Assembly (NCBI GenBank): GCA_965219635.1
Contig: OZ244783.1
Location: 1,922,001 to 1,986,000 of the forward strand
DNA length: 64,000 bases
Source of the DNA: JAPOXR01 sp965219635
Lineage (GTDB): Bacteria; Pseudomonadota; Alphaproteobacteria; Rhodobacterales; Rhodobacteraceae
Reading direction: 5' to 3'
The notes below the pieces were generated by a model. That model worked only from the letters and a program-made list of their open reading frames with translations, was not told the DNA's origin and made no database searches. The translations under genes were made by a program, and so were the position numbers. Of the stretch, positions 50,899 to 59,866 are shown piece after piece. Position 1 is the stretch's first letter. The number at the start of each line of letters is the position of its first letter.

Positions 50899-52416
50899 TC
50901 ACGCCAGCCGCGGGAAGCGGCTGGTGGCGTCAAGCACATTCAGGTCCATATGGTTCCGCATGTATCTTTCGGACGCTTTCTGCAATGGCTGGTAGTCCCA
51001 TGGGAAATAGTGACCATTTCTGAGAGACTCGAATACCATGAGCCGCCTCGCCTGTGATTGCCGGACCCTGGCATCGAATTCTTCCAAGTTCCAACGGCCG
51101 GCAACAAGTCCGGAAAGCCGCTGCTGCACCTGAACGTGTGACTTGGACCCTGCAAGATTGGTCAGTTCACAAGGATCGGCATCAAGATCGTAGAGCATTG
51201 GAGGGTCGGCGTTACAGTGGATGTATTTGTAGCGGCCGTCCCGGACTCCAACAACCGGAGTCACGGATGCCTCGGCCGAATACTCAAGATAGACCGGTCT
51301 GTTCTCTGCCCCACCCTGCGCCAGCGGCAACAGCGAACAGCCGTCGGACCAGTGAATGAACTCATCTGCCGGAATTTCGGCAATCTCCGCCAGCGTCGCG
51401 GGCAGATCGATGATGCTAACCGGCTGATCGACCAGGCCGTTTCCGATGCCCCCGCCGCCGATCATCAGCGGAACCCGCGCCGATCCTTCAAACATGTGCA
51501 TCTTGAACCAGAGGCCGCGCTCGCCCAACATGTCGCCATGGTCGGACAGAAACGCAACTACTGTCCTGTCCGACTGTTCCATCGCTTCGAGCGCACCGAG
51601 AATCTCGCCAATCTTGTCGTCGATGTAGGAGATATTGGCGAAGTAGGCGCGCCTCGACCTCGCAATATCGTCTTCGTGCAACTCGTAGCTGCGCCAGTCA
51701 TTCGCATCGAAGATGCGCCGGGAATGCGGATCATGCTTTTCGTACGCCATCGCCGGCACCGCCGGAAGGAGATGGGAACAGGACTCATACAATTCCCAGT
51801 GTCTCCGGCGGGCAACATAGGGATCGTGCGGGTGCGTGAAGCTCACAACCATCATCCATGGCCGCGACTCTGTGCTCCTGCCATAGTCATGAATCTTCCT
51901 GACAGCGTGAAACGCCACCTCGTCGTCATATTCCAGCTGGTGCGTCACTTCGGCGGTTCCTGCCGCCTTGACGGAACCAAGATTGTGATACCACCAGTCG
52001 ATGCGCTCGCCCGGCTTGCGGTAGTCCGGGGTCCAGCCAAAGTCCGCTGGATAGACATCCGTGGTCAGCCTTTCCTCAAATCCATGAAGCTGGTCTGCTC
52101 CCACAAAGTGCATCTTTCCTGACAGGCAGGTGTGATAGCCTGCATGACGGAACAGATGGGCAAACGTCGGTATGTCACTGCCAAACCCGGCAGCGTTGTC
52201 GAAGACGCCTATTTCAGACGGCAGCCTCCCGGACATGAAACCCGCCCGTGCGGGCGCGCAAAGCGGAAAGGGCGCATATGCGTTGGCAAACCTGATCGAA
52301 TTCTCGGAGAGTTTGCTGAGGTTTGGCGCATGCAACCAGCTTGCTGGCCCGTCAGGAAACAGGGTGCCGTTCAGCTGATCAACCATGAAGACCAGAAAGT
52401 TCAGTCTGTCAGCCAT
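50899..52416 (-). CDS. betC: Choline-sulfatase
   Basis: A 505-residue type I sulfatase that hydrolyses choline-O-sulfate to choline and sulfate in the cytoplasm. The N-terminus NFLVFMVDQLNGTLFPDG is characteristic of choline-sulfatases, and C53-A-P-A-R57 is the CxPxR motif whose cysteine is converted to formylglycine. The C-terminal tail (NGHYFPWDYQPLQKASERYM) is the choline-sulfatase-specific domain. I chose the ATG at 52416 for family length; the ATG at 52473 has a better ribosome site (GGCGGGGAT) and adds 19 residues. First gene of the operon with betA. Confidence 0.9.
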   Translation of the reverse strand: MADRLNFLVFMVDQLNGTLFPDGPASWLHAPNLSKLSENSIRFANAYAPFPLCAPARAGFMSGRLPSEIGVFDNAAGFGSDIPTFAHLFRHAGYHTCLSGKMHFVGADQLHGFEERLTTDVYPADFGWTPDYRKPGERIDWWYHNLGSVKAAGTAEVTHQLEYDDEVAFHAVRKIHDYGRSTESRPWMMVVSFTHPHDPYVARRRHWELYESCSHLLPAVPAMAYEKHDPHSRRIFDANDWRSYELHEDDIARSRRAYFANISYIDDKIGEILGALEAMEQSDRTVVAFLSDHGDMLGERGLWFKMHMFEGSARVPLMIGGGGIGNGLVDQPVSIIDLPATLAEIAEIPADEFIHWSDGCSLLPLAQGGAENRPVYLEYSAEASVTPVVGVRDGRYKYIHCNADPPMLYDLDADPCELTNLAGSKSHVQVQQRLSGLVAGRWNLEEFDARVRQSQARRLMVFESLRNGHYFPWDYQPLQKASERYMRNHMDLNVLDATSRFPRLA

Positions 52417-52826
52417 TTCTGCACACGCTTGATGGTTCAAATGGGGCAGGCAGGCGTAATTCACGCCATCCATTGAATCCCCGCCTACATCAATTCGGGC
52501 GGCTATTGAACTGCGGCAAGATCGTCTTTCAGGCCCTTCCGCGGCTTGGGATTGATCCAGAGGCCCTGCTTCGATGTCCGGGAACCCGCCCGGTCGCTGC
52601 TGCCGCCAGCATATTGACGCAGGGAAGCGTCAGGTCTTGACCGGGAGTCCTTCGCAAATGAATGCGGAAGGCAATCGCATGCCGGAAGGCTCCGATGAAC
52701 ATGTACCCGAAAAATTGTCTGATTGTGCATTGCGGCTTGCTCCAACCGGCGCGAAGGAAGGCACAGTCATGGTCTCACCAGCGAAACCTGATTTCGTGCT
52801 CCTGGATCCGCTGAATCGCTCTTGAA
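52417..52826. other. Divergent intergenic region, betC / tauE
   Basis: About 400 bases between divergent genes (less if betC starts at 52473). Frames of about 80 codons exist but have no motif or ribosome site. No BetI-like operator was identified. Confidence 0.5.
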
Positions 52827-53741
52827 ATGCAGGTTTACCTTCCGATTGCCGAAGTGTCCGTGAACGCCTTCCTGCTTCTTGGTTTGGGAGGCATCGTGGG
52901 AATGCTCTCGGGCATGTTCGGTGTGGGAGGCGGCTTCCTGATGACACCGATGCTGTTTCTGATCGGCATTCCGCCCGCCGTCGCCGTGGCTACAGAGGCC
53001 AGCCAGATCGTGGCTTCGTCAGTCTCGGGCGCTCTGGCACACTACCGCAGAAAGACCGTCGACCTGCAAATGGGCTTCTATCTGCTAGCGGGCGGTGTTG
53101 TCGGCGCGGCCGCAGGTGTCCAGGTCTTTGCCGCCATGCGGGAGATCGGTCAGGTCGATCTCCTGGTCCGGCTCTGTTACGTCCTGTTTCTGGGCGTGGT
53201 CGGCAGCCTCATGTTCATAGAGAGCCTCCGCGCCATCCTCCGGACCAGGAAGAAGGCCGCCTACCGCCGGAAACTCCATCAGCACAGTTGGGTCCATGGC
53301 CTGCCCTTCAAGGTCAAGTTCCGCACATCCGGCCTCTATATCAGCGCGATCCCGGTTCTGCTTATCGGTGCAAGCGTCGGCGTTCTGGCGGCGATCATGG
53401 GGGTCGGCGGTGGCTTCATCATGGTCCCGGCCATGATCTACATTCTTGGCATGCCGACAAAAGTCGTTGTCGGGACATCGCTGTTCCAGATTGTGTTTGT
53501 GACCGCGCTCACAACCGTTTTGCACGCTACGACAAACCAGACGGTCGATCTGGCTCTGGGTATCCTCCTTCTCGTCGGTGGCGTCATCGGTGCCCAGATC
53601 GGAACAAGGATCGGCGTGAGACTGCCTGCGGAACAACTGCGGATATTGCTGGCTGTGCTGGTGCTGACAGTTGGGGTGAAACTGCTGCTCGACCTCGTGG
53701 TCGAACCATCGGAACTCTACTCGCTGGAGAGGTTGAGATGA
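52827..53741 (+). CDS. TauE/SafE-family sulfite/anion exporter
   Basis: A 304-residue inner-membrane protein with about 8 helices in two repeated halves, each carrying the family loop (GMLSGMFGVGGGFLMTPML near residue 25 and GVLAAIMGVGGGFIMVPAM near 190). TauE/SafE proteins export sulfite, sulfoacetate or related anions. It lies divergent from choline-sulfatase; sulfate released there may be unrelated. It overlaps the next gene by four bases. Confidence 0.9.
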   Translation: MQVYLPIAEVSVNAFLLLGLGGIVGMLSGMFGVGGGFLMTPMLFLIGIPPAVAVATEASQIVASSVSGALAHYRRKTVDLQMGFYLLAGGVVGAAAGVQVFAAMREIGQVDLLVRLCYVLFLGVVGSLMFIESLRAILRTRKKAAYRRKLHQHSWVHGLPFKVKFRTSGLYISAIPVLLIGASVGVLAAIMGVGGGFIMVPAMIYILGMPTKVVVGTSLFQIVFVTALTTVLHATTNQTVDLALGILLLVGGVIGAQIGTRIGVRLPAEQLRILLAVLVLTVGVKLLLDLVVEPSELYSLERLR

Positions 53742-54514
53742 GGCTTGTGAAGCAACTCGTACTTCTCTTGCCAATGCTGGCAGTTGCGGAAGCGGCCAGG
53801 GCCGCCAGCAATTCTGAGTCTGTGGTATCGATGCTCAGTCAGAACCGCATTTCAATCACCGCCAATTTTGATGGTTCAGAAGTGATCATTTTCGGCGCGG
53901 TTAAACGCGAGGCGCCGGTTTCGGACGAATCCGCAACTGAAGTCATCATCACCCTGGCGGGCCCGCAGGAGCCTGTCCTGGTGCGCAGAAAGCAAAAGGT
54001 TCTCGGGGTCTGGGTCAACACCGACACTGTCGAGGTGGATGCGGCGCCATCATTCTATGCGATTGCGGCAAACAGGCCGCTGGAGGAATTGGTCAGCAAT
54101 GTCGAGGATATCTACAAGGACATCAGCCTCAACCAGCTTATCCGCTCGGTTGGCGCTCCACAGGACATCCATGACTCCCCTGAATTTACCAAGGCGCTGA
54201 TCAGGATCAGGGAGGATCAGGGCCTCTATTCCCTGACACCCATTCCGATTACCGTGGTCGAAGACACATTGTTCAGTTCCCATTTTGCATTGCCTGCCAA
54301 CCTCGTTGAGGGAGAGTACGTTGCCAGGATCTTCCTTGTCAGGGACAAGACCGTGGTGGCCGAGCACAGCAACGTGATTGGCGTCCACAAGGTTGGCCTG
54401 GAGCGTTGGATCTACACAGAAGCCCACAATCATGCCTTCACATATGGGCTGCTCTGCGTCGTGATCGCAGCACTGGCCGGCTGGGCTGCCTCAGTGGTGT
54501 TCCGCCGCGTCTGA
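53738..54514 (+). CDS. TIGR02186-type membrane-anchored protein
   Basis: A 258-residue protein with an N-terminal signal (cleavage near ARAAS), a long extracytoplasmic domain (SMLSQNRISITANFDGSEVIIFGAVKRE, ADWVNTDTVEVDAAPSFYAIAA-like strings) and one C-terminal transmembrane helix (YGLLCVVIAALAGWAASVVF). This is the TIGR02186 pattern, an alphaproteobacterial family of unknown function that usually follows a TauE/SafE gene, as here with an ATGA overlap. It is probably an accessory to that exporter. Confidence 0.85.
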   Translation: MRLVKQLVLLLPMLAVAEAARAASNSESVVSMLSQNRISITANFDGSEVIIFGAVKREAPVSDESATEVIITLAGPQEPVLVRRKQKVLGVWVNTDTVEVDAAPSFYAIAANRPLEELVSNVEDIYKDISLNQLIRSVGAPQDIHDSPEFTKALIRIREDQGLYSLTPIPITVVEDTLFSSHFALPANLVEGEYVARIFLVRDKTVVAEHSNVIGVHKVGLERWIYTEAHNHAFTYGLLCVVIAALAGWAASVVFRRV

Positions 54515-54960
54515 CAGCCAATTCCACGAGGCCTGCGACTGTAGGGGGGCCACATCGGAAGTGTTGGCCAGTTACTACGCAATTGCGGCAGCTTGCCAGA
54601 ACAAGCCCCCCACGAATTGAAAAACCGGTCAACCGTTTTGGGCAATTTGACGAGGCAGTCTGCTGCGCCGGCTTGGACATCAGGACTTGGATTGAACCAA
54701 CCGCTACTGATTGGCGGCAATGAGGGAGTCGGTCTGGTTCAATCGGCAAACAGCCTCCAGCCGTGAGAGCTTTGGAGAGCAGGCAGTGTCTGGATGCTAG
54801 CTGTGCACGGATTGCGGTCCTCTGCCAAGCACTCCGATTGTGCCAGCTTTCAAATGCTGCTCCGCTCTTGATCCGGGAGTCCCCGGATAAGACCATGCAA
54901 GTGAAAGCCAAAGCACTTTGCGGTTCACCTGCTGGGCAATGGGGACTCATGCCCTGATAC

Positions 54961-54989
54961 TTGACTTGATAACATTCACAATGTATTTT
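54961..54989 (+). promoter_or_regulatory. Sigma-70-like promoter of the TRAP operon
   Basis: TTGACT (54961-54966), 17-base spacer, TATTTT (54984-54989). Within the spacer is a perfect inverted repeat ACATT-CAC-AATGT (54972-54984). Position, 50 bases before the ribosome site of dctP, fits. Confidence 0.6.
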
Positions 54990-55001
54990 TGCAGGAATCC
55001 A

Positions 55002-55013
55002 CATTGTTAACAA
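55002..55013. promoter_or_regulatory. Palindrome TTGTTAACAA, candidate operator
   Basis: The palindrome (55004-55013) lies about 13 bases after the putative -10, near the expected transcription start, a repressor position. The surrounding CATTGTTAACA differs at one base from CATTGTCAACA at 59929-59939, upstream of the aldehyde dehydrogenase gene. A shared GntR-type regulator is plausible. Confidence 0.45.
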
Positions 55014-55039
55014 CACACAGGCAATTAAGGGAGGACAAG

Positions 55040-56092
55040 ATGCTTGATTGGAAAACCATCCGGACCGTTGGCGCAGCAACGGCCATTGCTTCCAGCTGCC
55101 TTGCCGCCACGGGTCAGGCTCAAGAATATCGGCTGCGGGTTGGCCTTGTCACCGCCGAGGCGCAAGCGGCAACCAAAGCCGCCCGCGTCATGGCATTCCA
55201 GATCGAGGCCGAGTCTCAAGGCCGGATCGATGTCGAGGTGTTCCCTGCCGGTCAGTTGGGCAACTTCCGTGAACTGGCAGAGCAGGTTCAACTTGGCACC
55301 CTGGAGATGACCTTCACAACCGGGGGCGGGATTGCAGGCATGTTCCCAGCGATACAGGCCTTCGACCTTCAGTACCTGCTGCCAAATGACCGGATTGCAT
55401 CAATTGTGAAATCCGACCCCGAACTGATTGGCCTGTTGCGGGAAGAAACTCTTAAGGCGACAGGAACGCTGAGGCTCATGAACGTCTCAAACAGCGGGCG
55501 TTGGCGCAGCTTCTTCACACGCGGCCGAAAGGTCGAGACAGCCGCAGATCTGGAAGGGCTGAAGATCCGGACCATAGCATCACCCATTCAGGGCAACTTC
55601 GTCGAGGCGCTTGGCGCCAACCCGACACCGGTGCCTTGGCCAGAGCTCTACACGGCATTCTCGACCGGGGTCGTGGATGGCACGAAGAACGCCATTTCAT
55701 CAATCACTTCCATGCGGTTCGATGATTTCGTCAAGTACGGCGTGATCGACAACCATTCGTATATTTGGGAGTTTTGGTGGGCGAACAACGACTGGTGGAA
55801 CAGCCTGCCAGCCGACCTGCAGGATGTGGTACTGGACGGAATGCTGACACTGCAGTTGTTGTCCGACGCTCTGCCCATTCATGAGGACTTCGTCGAATAC
55901 TCGGCCTTTCAGGAAAACGGCGGAGAACTGGTCTTCCCGACTGCGGAACAGCGGGCAACCTTCGAAGCTGGCGCCGCCCCTGTTCGCGAAGCCTATATTG
56001 CCGAATTCGGCGACATGTTTCCGAACGCCATTGCGGCTGCAATCGGACGCGCTGAAGCAGCGGTTGCCGACAGCAACGAAATGGCCCGCTAG
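55040..56092 (+). CDS. TRAP transporter solute-binding protein (DctP family)
   Basis: A 350-residue periplasmic binding protein. Signal peptide 1-28 (ATGQAQ). Mature part: EVFPAGQLGNFRELAEQVQLGTLEMTF, RTIASPIQGNFVEALGANPTPVPWPELYTAFSTGVVDG with the conserved Arg that binds the carboxylate, and NNDWWNSLP. A strong GGGAGGACA ribosome site supports the start. It should bind an organic acid or sugar acid. It heads the dctPQM operon and is followed by a 30-base hairpin. Confidence 0.92.
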   Translation: MLDWKTIRTVGAATAIASSCLAATGQAQEYRLRVGLVTAEAQAATKAARVMAFQIEAESQGRIDVEVFPAGQLGNFRELAEQVQLGTLEMTFTTGGGIAGMFPAIQAFDLQYLLPNDRIASIVKSDPELIGLLREETLKATGTLRLMNVSNSGRWRSFFTRGRKVETAADLEGLKIRTIASPIQGNFVEALGANPTPVPWPELYTAFSTGVVDGTKNAISSITSMRFDDFVKYGVIDNHSYIWEFWWANNDWWNSLPADLQDVVLDGMLTLQLLSDALPIHEDFVEYSAFQENGGELVFPTAEQRATFEAGAAPVREAYIAEFGDMFPNAIAAAIGRAEAAVADSNEMAR

Positions 56093-56118
56093 ACAAATAC
56101 GGTTTTCCGTTGGTGGGC

Positions 56119-56148
56119 AGGCCCGGCAGTCGTAGACTGACCGGGCCT
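56119..56148 (+). terminator. Intercistronic hairpin after dctP-type gene
   Basis: AGGCCCGGCAGTC (56119-56131), loop GTA, then GACTG-A-CCGGGCCT (56135-56148): a 13-pair stem with one bulged A. Lies 27 bases after the stop and 70 before the small permease; no T run. Confidence 0.7.
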
Positions 56149-56217
56149 CCACCGCTTGGTGGCTTTCCGGGTACGGCACGGATATGCTTGGCCATTGAAC
56201 GTTAGGCACTTTTGGCA

Positions 56218-56748
56218 ATGCGCCAACACCGATATTCCAGTTTGCTTGAATGGCCGTTGCGGCTTGCGAGAATTGCCACAATAGCGTTCATCGGTGCGAC
56301 GGCAGCTGTTCTGATCGTCGCAGTCTTCTTCCGTTACGGTTTGAACAACTCAATCCGCTGGTCAGAAGAAGTGGCCCGCGCACTGATGATATGGATGACA
56401 TTCACTGCCATTCCGTTGGCCTGGCGCAAGACCAGTACGGATCATGACCAGTTCGTCCGCGTTGATCTGGCAGTCCGCGTTCTACCGCCGCGCATCGCCC
56501 TCCTGATTGAGGCGCTGTGCCTTCTCGCAATTCTGGTCTTTTTGCTGGTCCTCGGTTGGAATGGCATGGAACTGGCTCTGCGCTCCGCCCGGCAATACCT
56601 GGCCTCCGTGCAGATATCGTACTTCTGGATCTATCTTTCAGTTCCCGTGGGATGTGCGTTGATGTGCCTTGTGACGTTCGAACGCATGCTCTTGCTGCTA
56701 CGCAAGCCCTCCGACACCGTCATCACACCGGCAGGAATGCAGGACTGA
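56218..56748 (+). CDS. TRAP transporter small permease (DctQ family)
   Basis: A 176-residue membrane protein with four helices (about residues 17-40, 52-70, 89-111 and 131-153). Family strings: FFRYGLNNSIRWSEEVARALMIWMTF and the conserved charged loop with DHDQFVRVDL. I use the ATG at 56218; a TTG at 56212 is possible. Partner of the large permease, which begins one base after its stop. Confidence 0.9.
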   Translation: MRQHRYSSLLEWPLRLARIATIAFIGATAAVLIVAVFFRYGLNNSIRWSEEVARALMIWMTFTAIPLAWRKTSTDHDQFVRVDLAVRVLPPRIALLIEALCLLAILVFLLVLGWNGMELALRSARQYLASVQISYFWIYLSVPVGCALMCLVTFERMLLLLRKPSDTVITPAGMQD

Positions 56749-56749
56749 C

Positions 56750-58033
56750 ATGCCGTTCCTGTTTATCTGGGTGTTTCTCTTTCTGCTTCTTGCTGCAATG
56801 CCTGTGGCATTCACGCTGGGCATTTCGGCCATGTTGGGCCTGTTCGTTAATGAGGGCGCCCGCTTTCTCATCGTTGTTCCGCAACGGATCTTCGCCGGGA
56901 TAGACAAGTTTCCGCTCATTGCGGTTCCCCTGTTCATTCTCGCTGGCGAAATCATGAACAGTTCGGGAGTCACACAGCGGCTGGTCGCATTTTCCAGTCT
57001 GATTGTCGGCAGGTTGAGAGGCGGCCTGGCGCAGGTGAACATCTTCTCAAGCATCATATTTGCCGGAATCAGCGGCTCTGCGGTCGCCGATACGGCCGCC
57101 TTGGGTTCAATGCTGATCCCTTCAATGGAGAAAGATGGTTACTCGAGATCCTTCGCAGCCGCGGTGACCGCCGCGTCTTCCATAATCGGTCCCATCATTC
57201 CGCCGAGCATCATAATGGTGATCTACGCCTACGTGATGCAGGTGCCGACAGGTGCGCTGTTTCTGGCGGGTATCATCCCCGGTGTGATGATGGGATTGGC
57301 AATGATGATCCTGACCTACTTTCTGGTCGGACCGGATCACAAGCCATCCGAGCTGGCTCTGGAAGCGAGAGCAAATGCTGGGCGGGTCATCGCAGAAGCC
57401 ATCTTGCCCGCAATAACGCCGGTTATCATCGTCGGGGGGATAGTTGGTGGAGTCTTCACGCCAACCGAGTCCGCGGCCGCCGCTGTAGCATACACGGCAT
57501 TCATCGCCCTCTTCGTACTTCGCACTACACGGTTTGGCGAGATTCCAGGCATATTGCTTCGCGCAGCCAAGACTTCAGGTACGATCTTGTTCATGATCGG
57601 CGCCGCGGCCCTGTTTGCCTGGCTTGCTACCATTGCGGGCATTCCCCAGCTGTTGACGACCCATATCACTGGCCTGACCGACAATGTGCTGCTGCTCTTT
57701 TTGCTGATCAACATCTTTCTCTTGCTGATTGGAATGGTGCTGGACGCCGCTCCAGCGATCCTGATCATGGGTCCGATCCTTGCACCGATCATGACAAAAC
57801 TCGGTGTTGATCCGATCCATTTTGCTGTCGTCATGTGTGTGAACTTGACCATCGGCTTGGCGACACCGCCGGTAGGCATGGTCTTGTTTGTAGCTGCCTC
57901 CGTCGCAAGGGAGCGGATGGAGGCCATTTCGAGGAAACTGCTCCCTTACCTTGGCGTTCACCTCATAGTACTCTTCCTGATCACTTACTTCCCTGCACTC
58001 ACGTTGTGGATACCGGCATCCTTCGGCTACTGA
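56750..58033 (+). CDS. TRAP transporter large permease (DctM family)
   Basis: A 427-residue permease with about 12 helices. Family strings: FPLIAVPLFILAGEIMNSSG, ISGSAVADTAALGSMLIPSM, AASSIIGPIIPPSI and the C-terminal NLTIGLATPPVGMVLF. Sodium-coupled uptake of the DctP ligand is expected. Last gene of the operon. Confidence 0.93.
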   Translation: MPFLFIWVFLFLLLAAMPVAFTLGISAMLGLFVNEGARFLIVVPQRIFAGIDKFPLIAVPLFILAGEIMNSSGVTQRLVAFSSLIVGRLRGGLAQVNIFSSIIFAGISGSAVADTAALGSMLIPSMEKDGYSRSFAAAVTAASSIIGPIIPPSIIMVIYAYVMQVPTGALFLAGIIPGVMMGLAMMILTYFLVGPDHKPSELALEARANAGRVIAEAILPAITPVIIVGGIVGGVFTPTESAAAAVAYTAFIALFVLRTTRFGEIPGILLRAAKTSGTILFMIGAAALFAWLATIAGIPQLLTTHITGLTDNVLLLFLLINIFLLLIGMVLDAAPAILIMGPILAPIMTKLGVDPIHFAVVMCVNLTIGLATPPVGMVLFVAASVARERMEAISRKLLPYLGVHLIVLFLITYFPALTLWIPASFGY

Positions 58034-58429
58034 TTCCCGTTCTTCAGACTCCCTGCCTTGAACCAGCGTGAGCAGCATCAAATCGGTTTGGCCCGACGAA
58101 GGGAATTCAGGTTCATTGCTGCGTTTGCTGTTAAGGAACGCACATTTTCGGGTTACGGAAGACCCTCCCGGCCTTACTGCCAGGCAATGGCGAGTTGTGG
58201 ACTCCGAACTCCTGGCCCATCTGTACCCTTCCAATCCGGCGACAAGACTCAAGAATTCTGGCACATGCAGCGTTCATGTGCTCGTGTTGCACTTTGGGCA
58301 AGCAACCTGGGTTATACTGAATCGGGCTATACGGCCCTTCATTCAGATTCTTGCGCCATGAACAGCGTTACAAGCCATCAAATCCATGAAGGAGCTGTCA
58401 GGACGCCACCACTACAGCCAAGTCCCTGC
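58034..58429. other. 396-base region between convergent dctM and aldehyde dehydrogenase
   Basis: One plus-strand frame from a GTG at 58068 (97 codons) is the only one with any family-like stretch (see separate entry). No terminator-like hairpin was found, which is odd for convergent genes. Confidence 0.4.
58068..58361 (+). pseudogene. Possible truncated MarR-type regulator remnant
   Basis: Ninety-seven codons from a GTG. Residues 14-43 (GNSGSLLRLLLRNAHFR, then GLTARQWRVV) resemble the first two helices of MarR proteins, but the winged-helix core that should follow is missing and the rest is low-quality sequence. Most likely a decayed gene or chance similarity. Confidence 0.2.
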
Positions 58430-59866
58430 TCAAAGCGTCATCGTCACAGATTTTGATTCCAGATACTCCCAAATGCCAAGCGAGCCGCCTTCCCGGCCAT
58501 ACCCGCTCGACTTGACGCCGCCGAACGGCACCTCGGTCATTGCCGGCGAGAATGAGTTTATTGTGACCATTCCGCTTCTGAGACCGTCCGCAATCTTGCG
58601 CGCCGACCTGAGGGAATTGGTAAAGGCATAGGCATTCAAGCCGAACTCGGTGTTGTTTGCGATTTCAAGAGCTTCGTCCAATGACCGCACCGTCCGAATT
58701 GCTGCAATCGGACCGAATATCTCTTCCTGCATCAGCCGCGCTTCATCAGGCACATCGGCAAGCACCGTAGGCTCATAGAAATAGCCTTGGTCCAGCCCTT
58801 CCGGCACCTTGCCACCTGCTTTCATTTGGGCGCCGGTCTCCACAGCATCCTTCACCAGGTCGGCAATCTCGCTGCGCCGCTTCTCCGTTGCAAGCGGACC
58901 GACTTCGACCCCCTCTTCCGTTCCGTCCCCGACTTTGAGCGCCTTGGTGGTTTCGGTGAAGGCTTCCACAAACTCGTTGGCAATCTCCTCCATGACCAGA
59001 AACCTGCTGGGTGAGATGCAAACCTGGCCGCAGTTACGGAACTTGGCTTGCGCAGATACGGCTGCAACCTTTGGGACATCCACGTCATCCATGACGATGA
59101 CCGGTGCGTGCCCGCCAAGTTCCATCGTTACTTTCTTCAGCGTGCTTGCCGCCGAGGCCGCGATTTCCTTGCCAACTTCAACCGAACCGGTGAAACTGAC
59201 CTTCCGAACGCGGTCATCAGCCATGATGACTCCGGATAGCTGACTGGCATTCCCGCTGAGTAGAGACACGACGCCTGGAGGAAGGTCTGTATTGACGCAG
59301 CATTCGATCAATGCCCTTGTTGCGCCGGGAGCTTCGCTGGCGCCCTTGACGACAACCGAGCATCCCGCAGCCAGGGCCGGCGCAAGCTTGCGTGCGGCCA
59401 GAGCAACAGGAAAGTTCCAGGGAGAAAAAGCGGCCACGACACCGACGGGGGCGTAGGTGATGTAGTGCTGCGTATCGGGCAATCGGCTTTCGACGATTTG
59501 TCCGTAGATCCGCCGGGTTTCGTCAGCAAACCAGTCGAATTGCTCGGCACTTCCCATGACTTCGCCGAGGGACTGGGGCGCCGGTTTGCCTATCTCTGCC
59601 GTTATCAGTGCCGCAATCTCGGTACTGCGTTCCCGCATGTTGTTCGCAATTTGGCGCAGTATTTCACTCCGGTTCCATGTTGGCGTGGCGCTCCATGCAG
59701 GCATGGCGGCTTCGGCTGCCTCAATCGCATCGCTCACATCATCTCTGGTTGCCGATGCGGCTCGGCCAATCAATTGACCATTTGCCGGGTTGTACACAGG
59801 AAAAGACCCGCCATCTGCTGCGGCTTGCCACTTTCCCCCGATCAAGAGCTTGTGTTCCGATCCCAT
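58430..59866 (-). CDS. NAD(P)-dependent aldehyde dehydrogenase (succinate-semialdehyde type)
   Basis: A 478-residue ALDH. Catalytic Cys283 in FRNCGQVCISPSRF and general base Glu249 in TMELGGHAP; cofactor-binding FSPWNFPVALAARKLAPALAAG and FTGSVEVGKEIA; C-terminal PFGGVKSSGYGREGG. It resembles GabD-like dehydrogenases oxidising semialdehydes. The start follows CTGGAGGAT. A TRAP operon lies opposite and a motif shared with its promoter is upstream of this gene, so co-regulation is possible. Betaine-aldehyde dehydrogenase activity for the betA path cannot be excluded. Confidence 0.9.
   Translation of the reverse strand: MGSEHKLLIGGKWQAAADGGSFPVYNPANGQLIGRAASATRDDVSDAIEAAEAAMPAWSATPTWNRSEILRQIANNMRERSTEIAALITAEIGKPAPQSLGEVMGSAEQFDWFADETRRIYGQIVESRLPDTQHYITYAPVGVVAAFSPWNFPVALAARKLAPALAAGCSVVVKGASEAPGATRALIECCVNTDLPPGVVSLLSGNASQLSGVIMADDRVRKVSFTGSVEVGKEIAASAASTLKKVTMELGGHAPVIVMDDVDVPKVAAVSAQAKFRNCGQVCISPSRFLVMEEIANEFVEAFTETTKALKVGDGTEEGVEVGPLATEKRRSEIADLVKDAVETGAQMKAGGKVPEGLDQGYFYEPTVLADVPDEARLMQEEIFGPIAAIRTVRSLDEALEIANNTEFGLNAYAFTNSLRSARKIADGLRSGMVTINSFSPAMTEVPFGGVKSSGYGREGGSLGIWEYLESKSVTMTL

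Larger units (their letters stand above)
54515..55039. other. 525-base region upstream of the TRAP operon
   Basis: No gene recognised. It contains an inverted repeat GATTGAACCA (54690-54699) / TGGTTCAATC (54735-54744), the promoter at 54961 and two palindromes nearer to dctP, described separately. Confidence 0.55.

Noticed and set aside
51217..52122. Plus-strand frame of 301 codons
   Set aside because: Antisense to choline-sulfatase, shadow composition.
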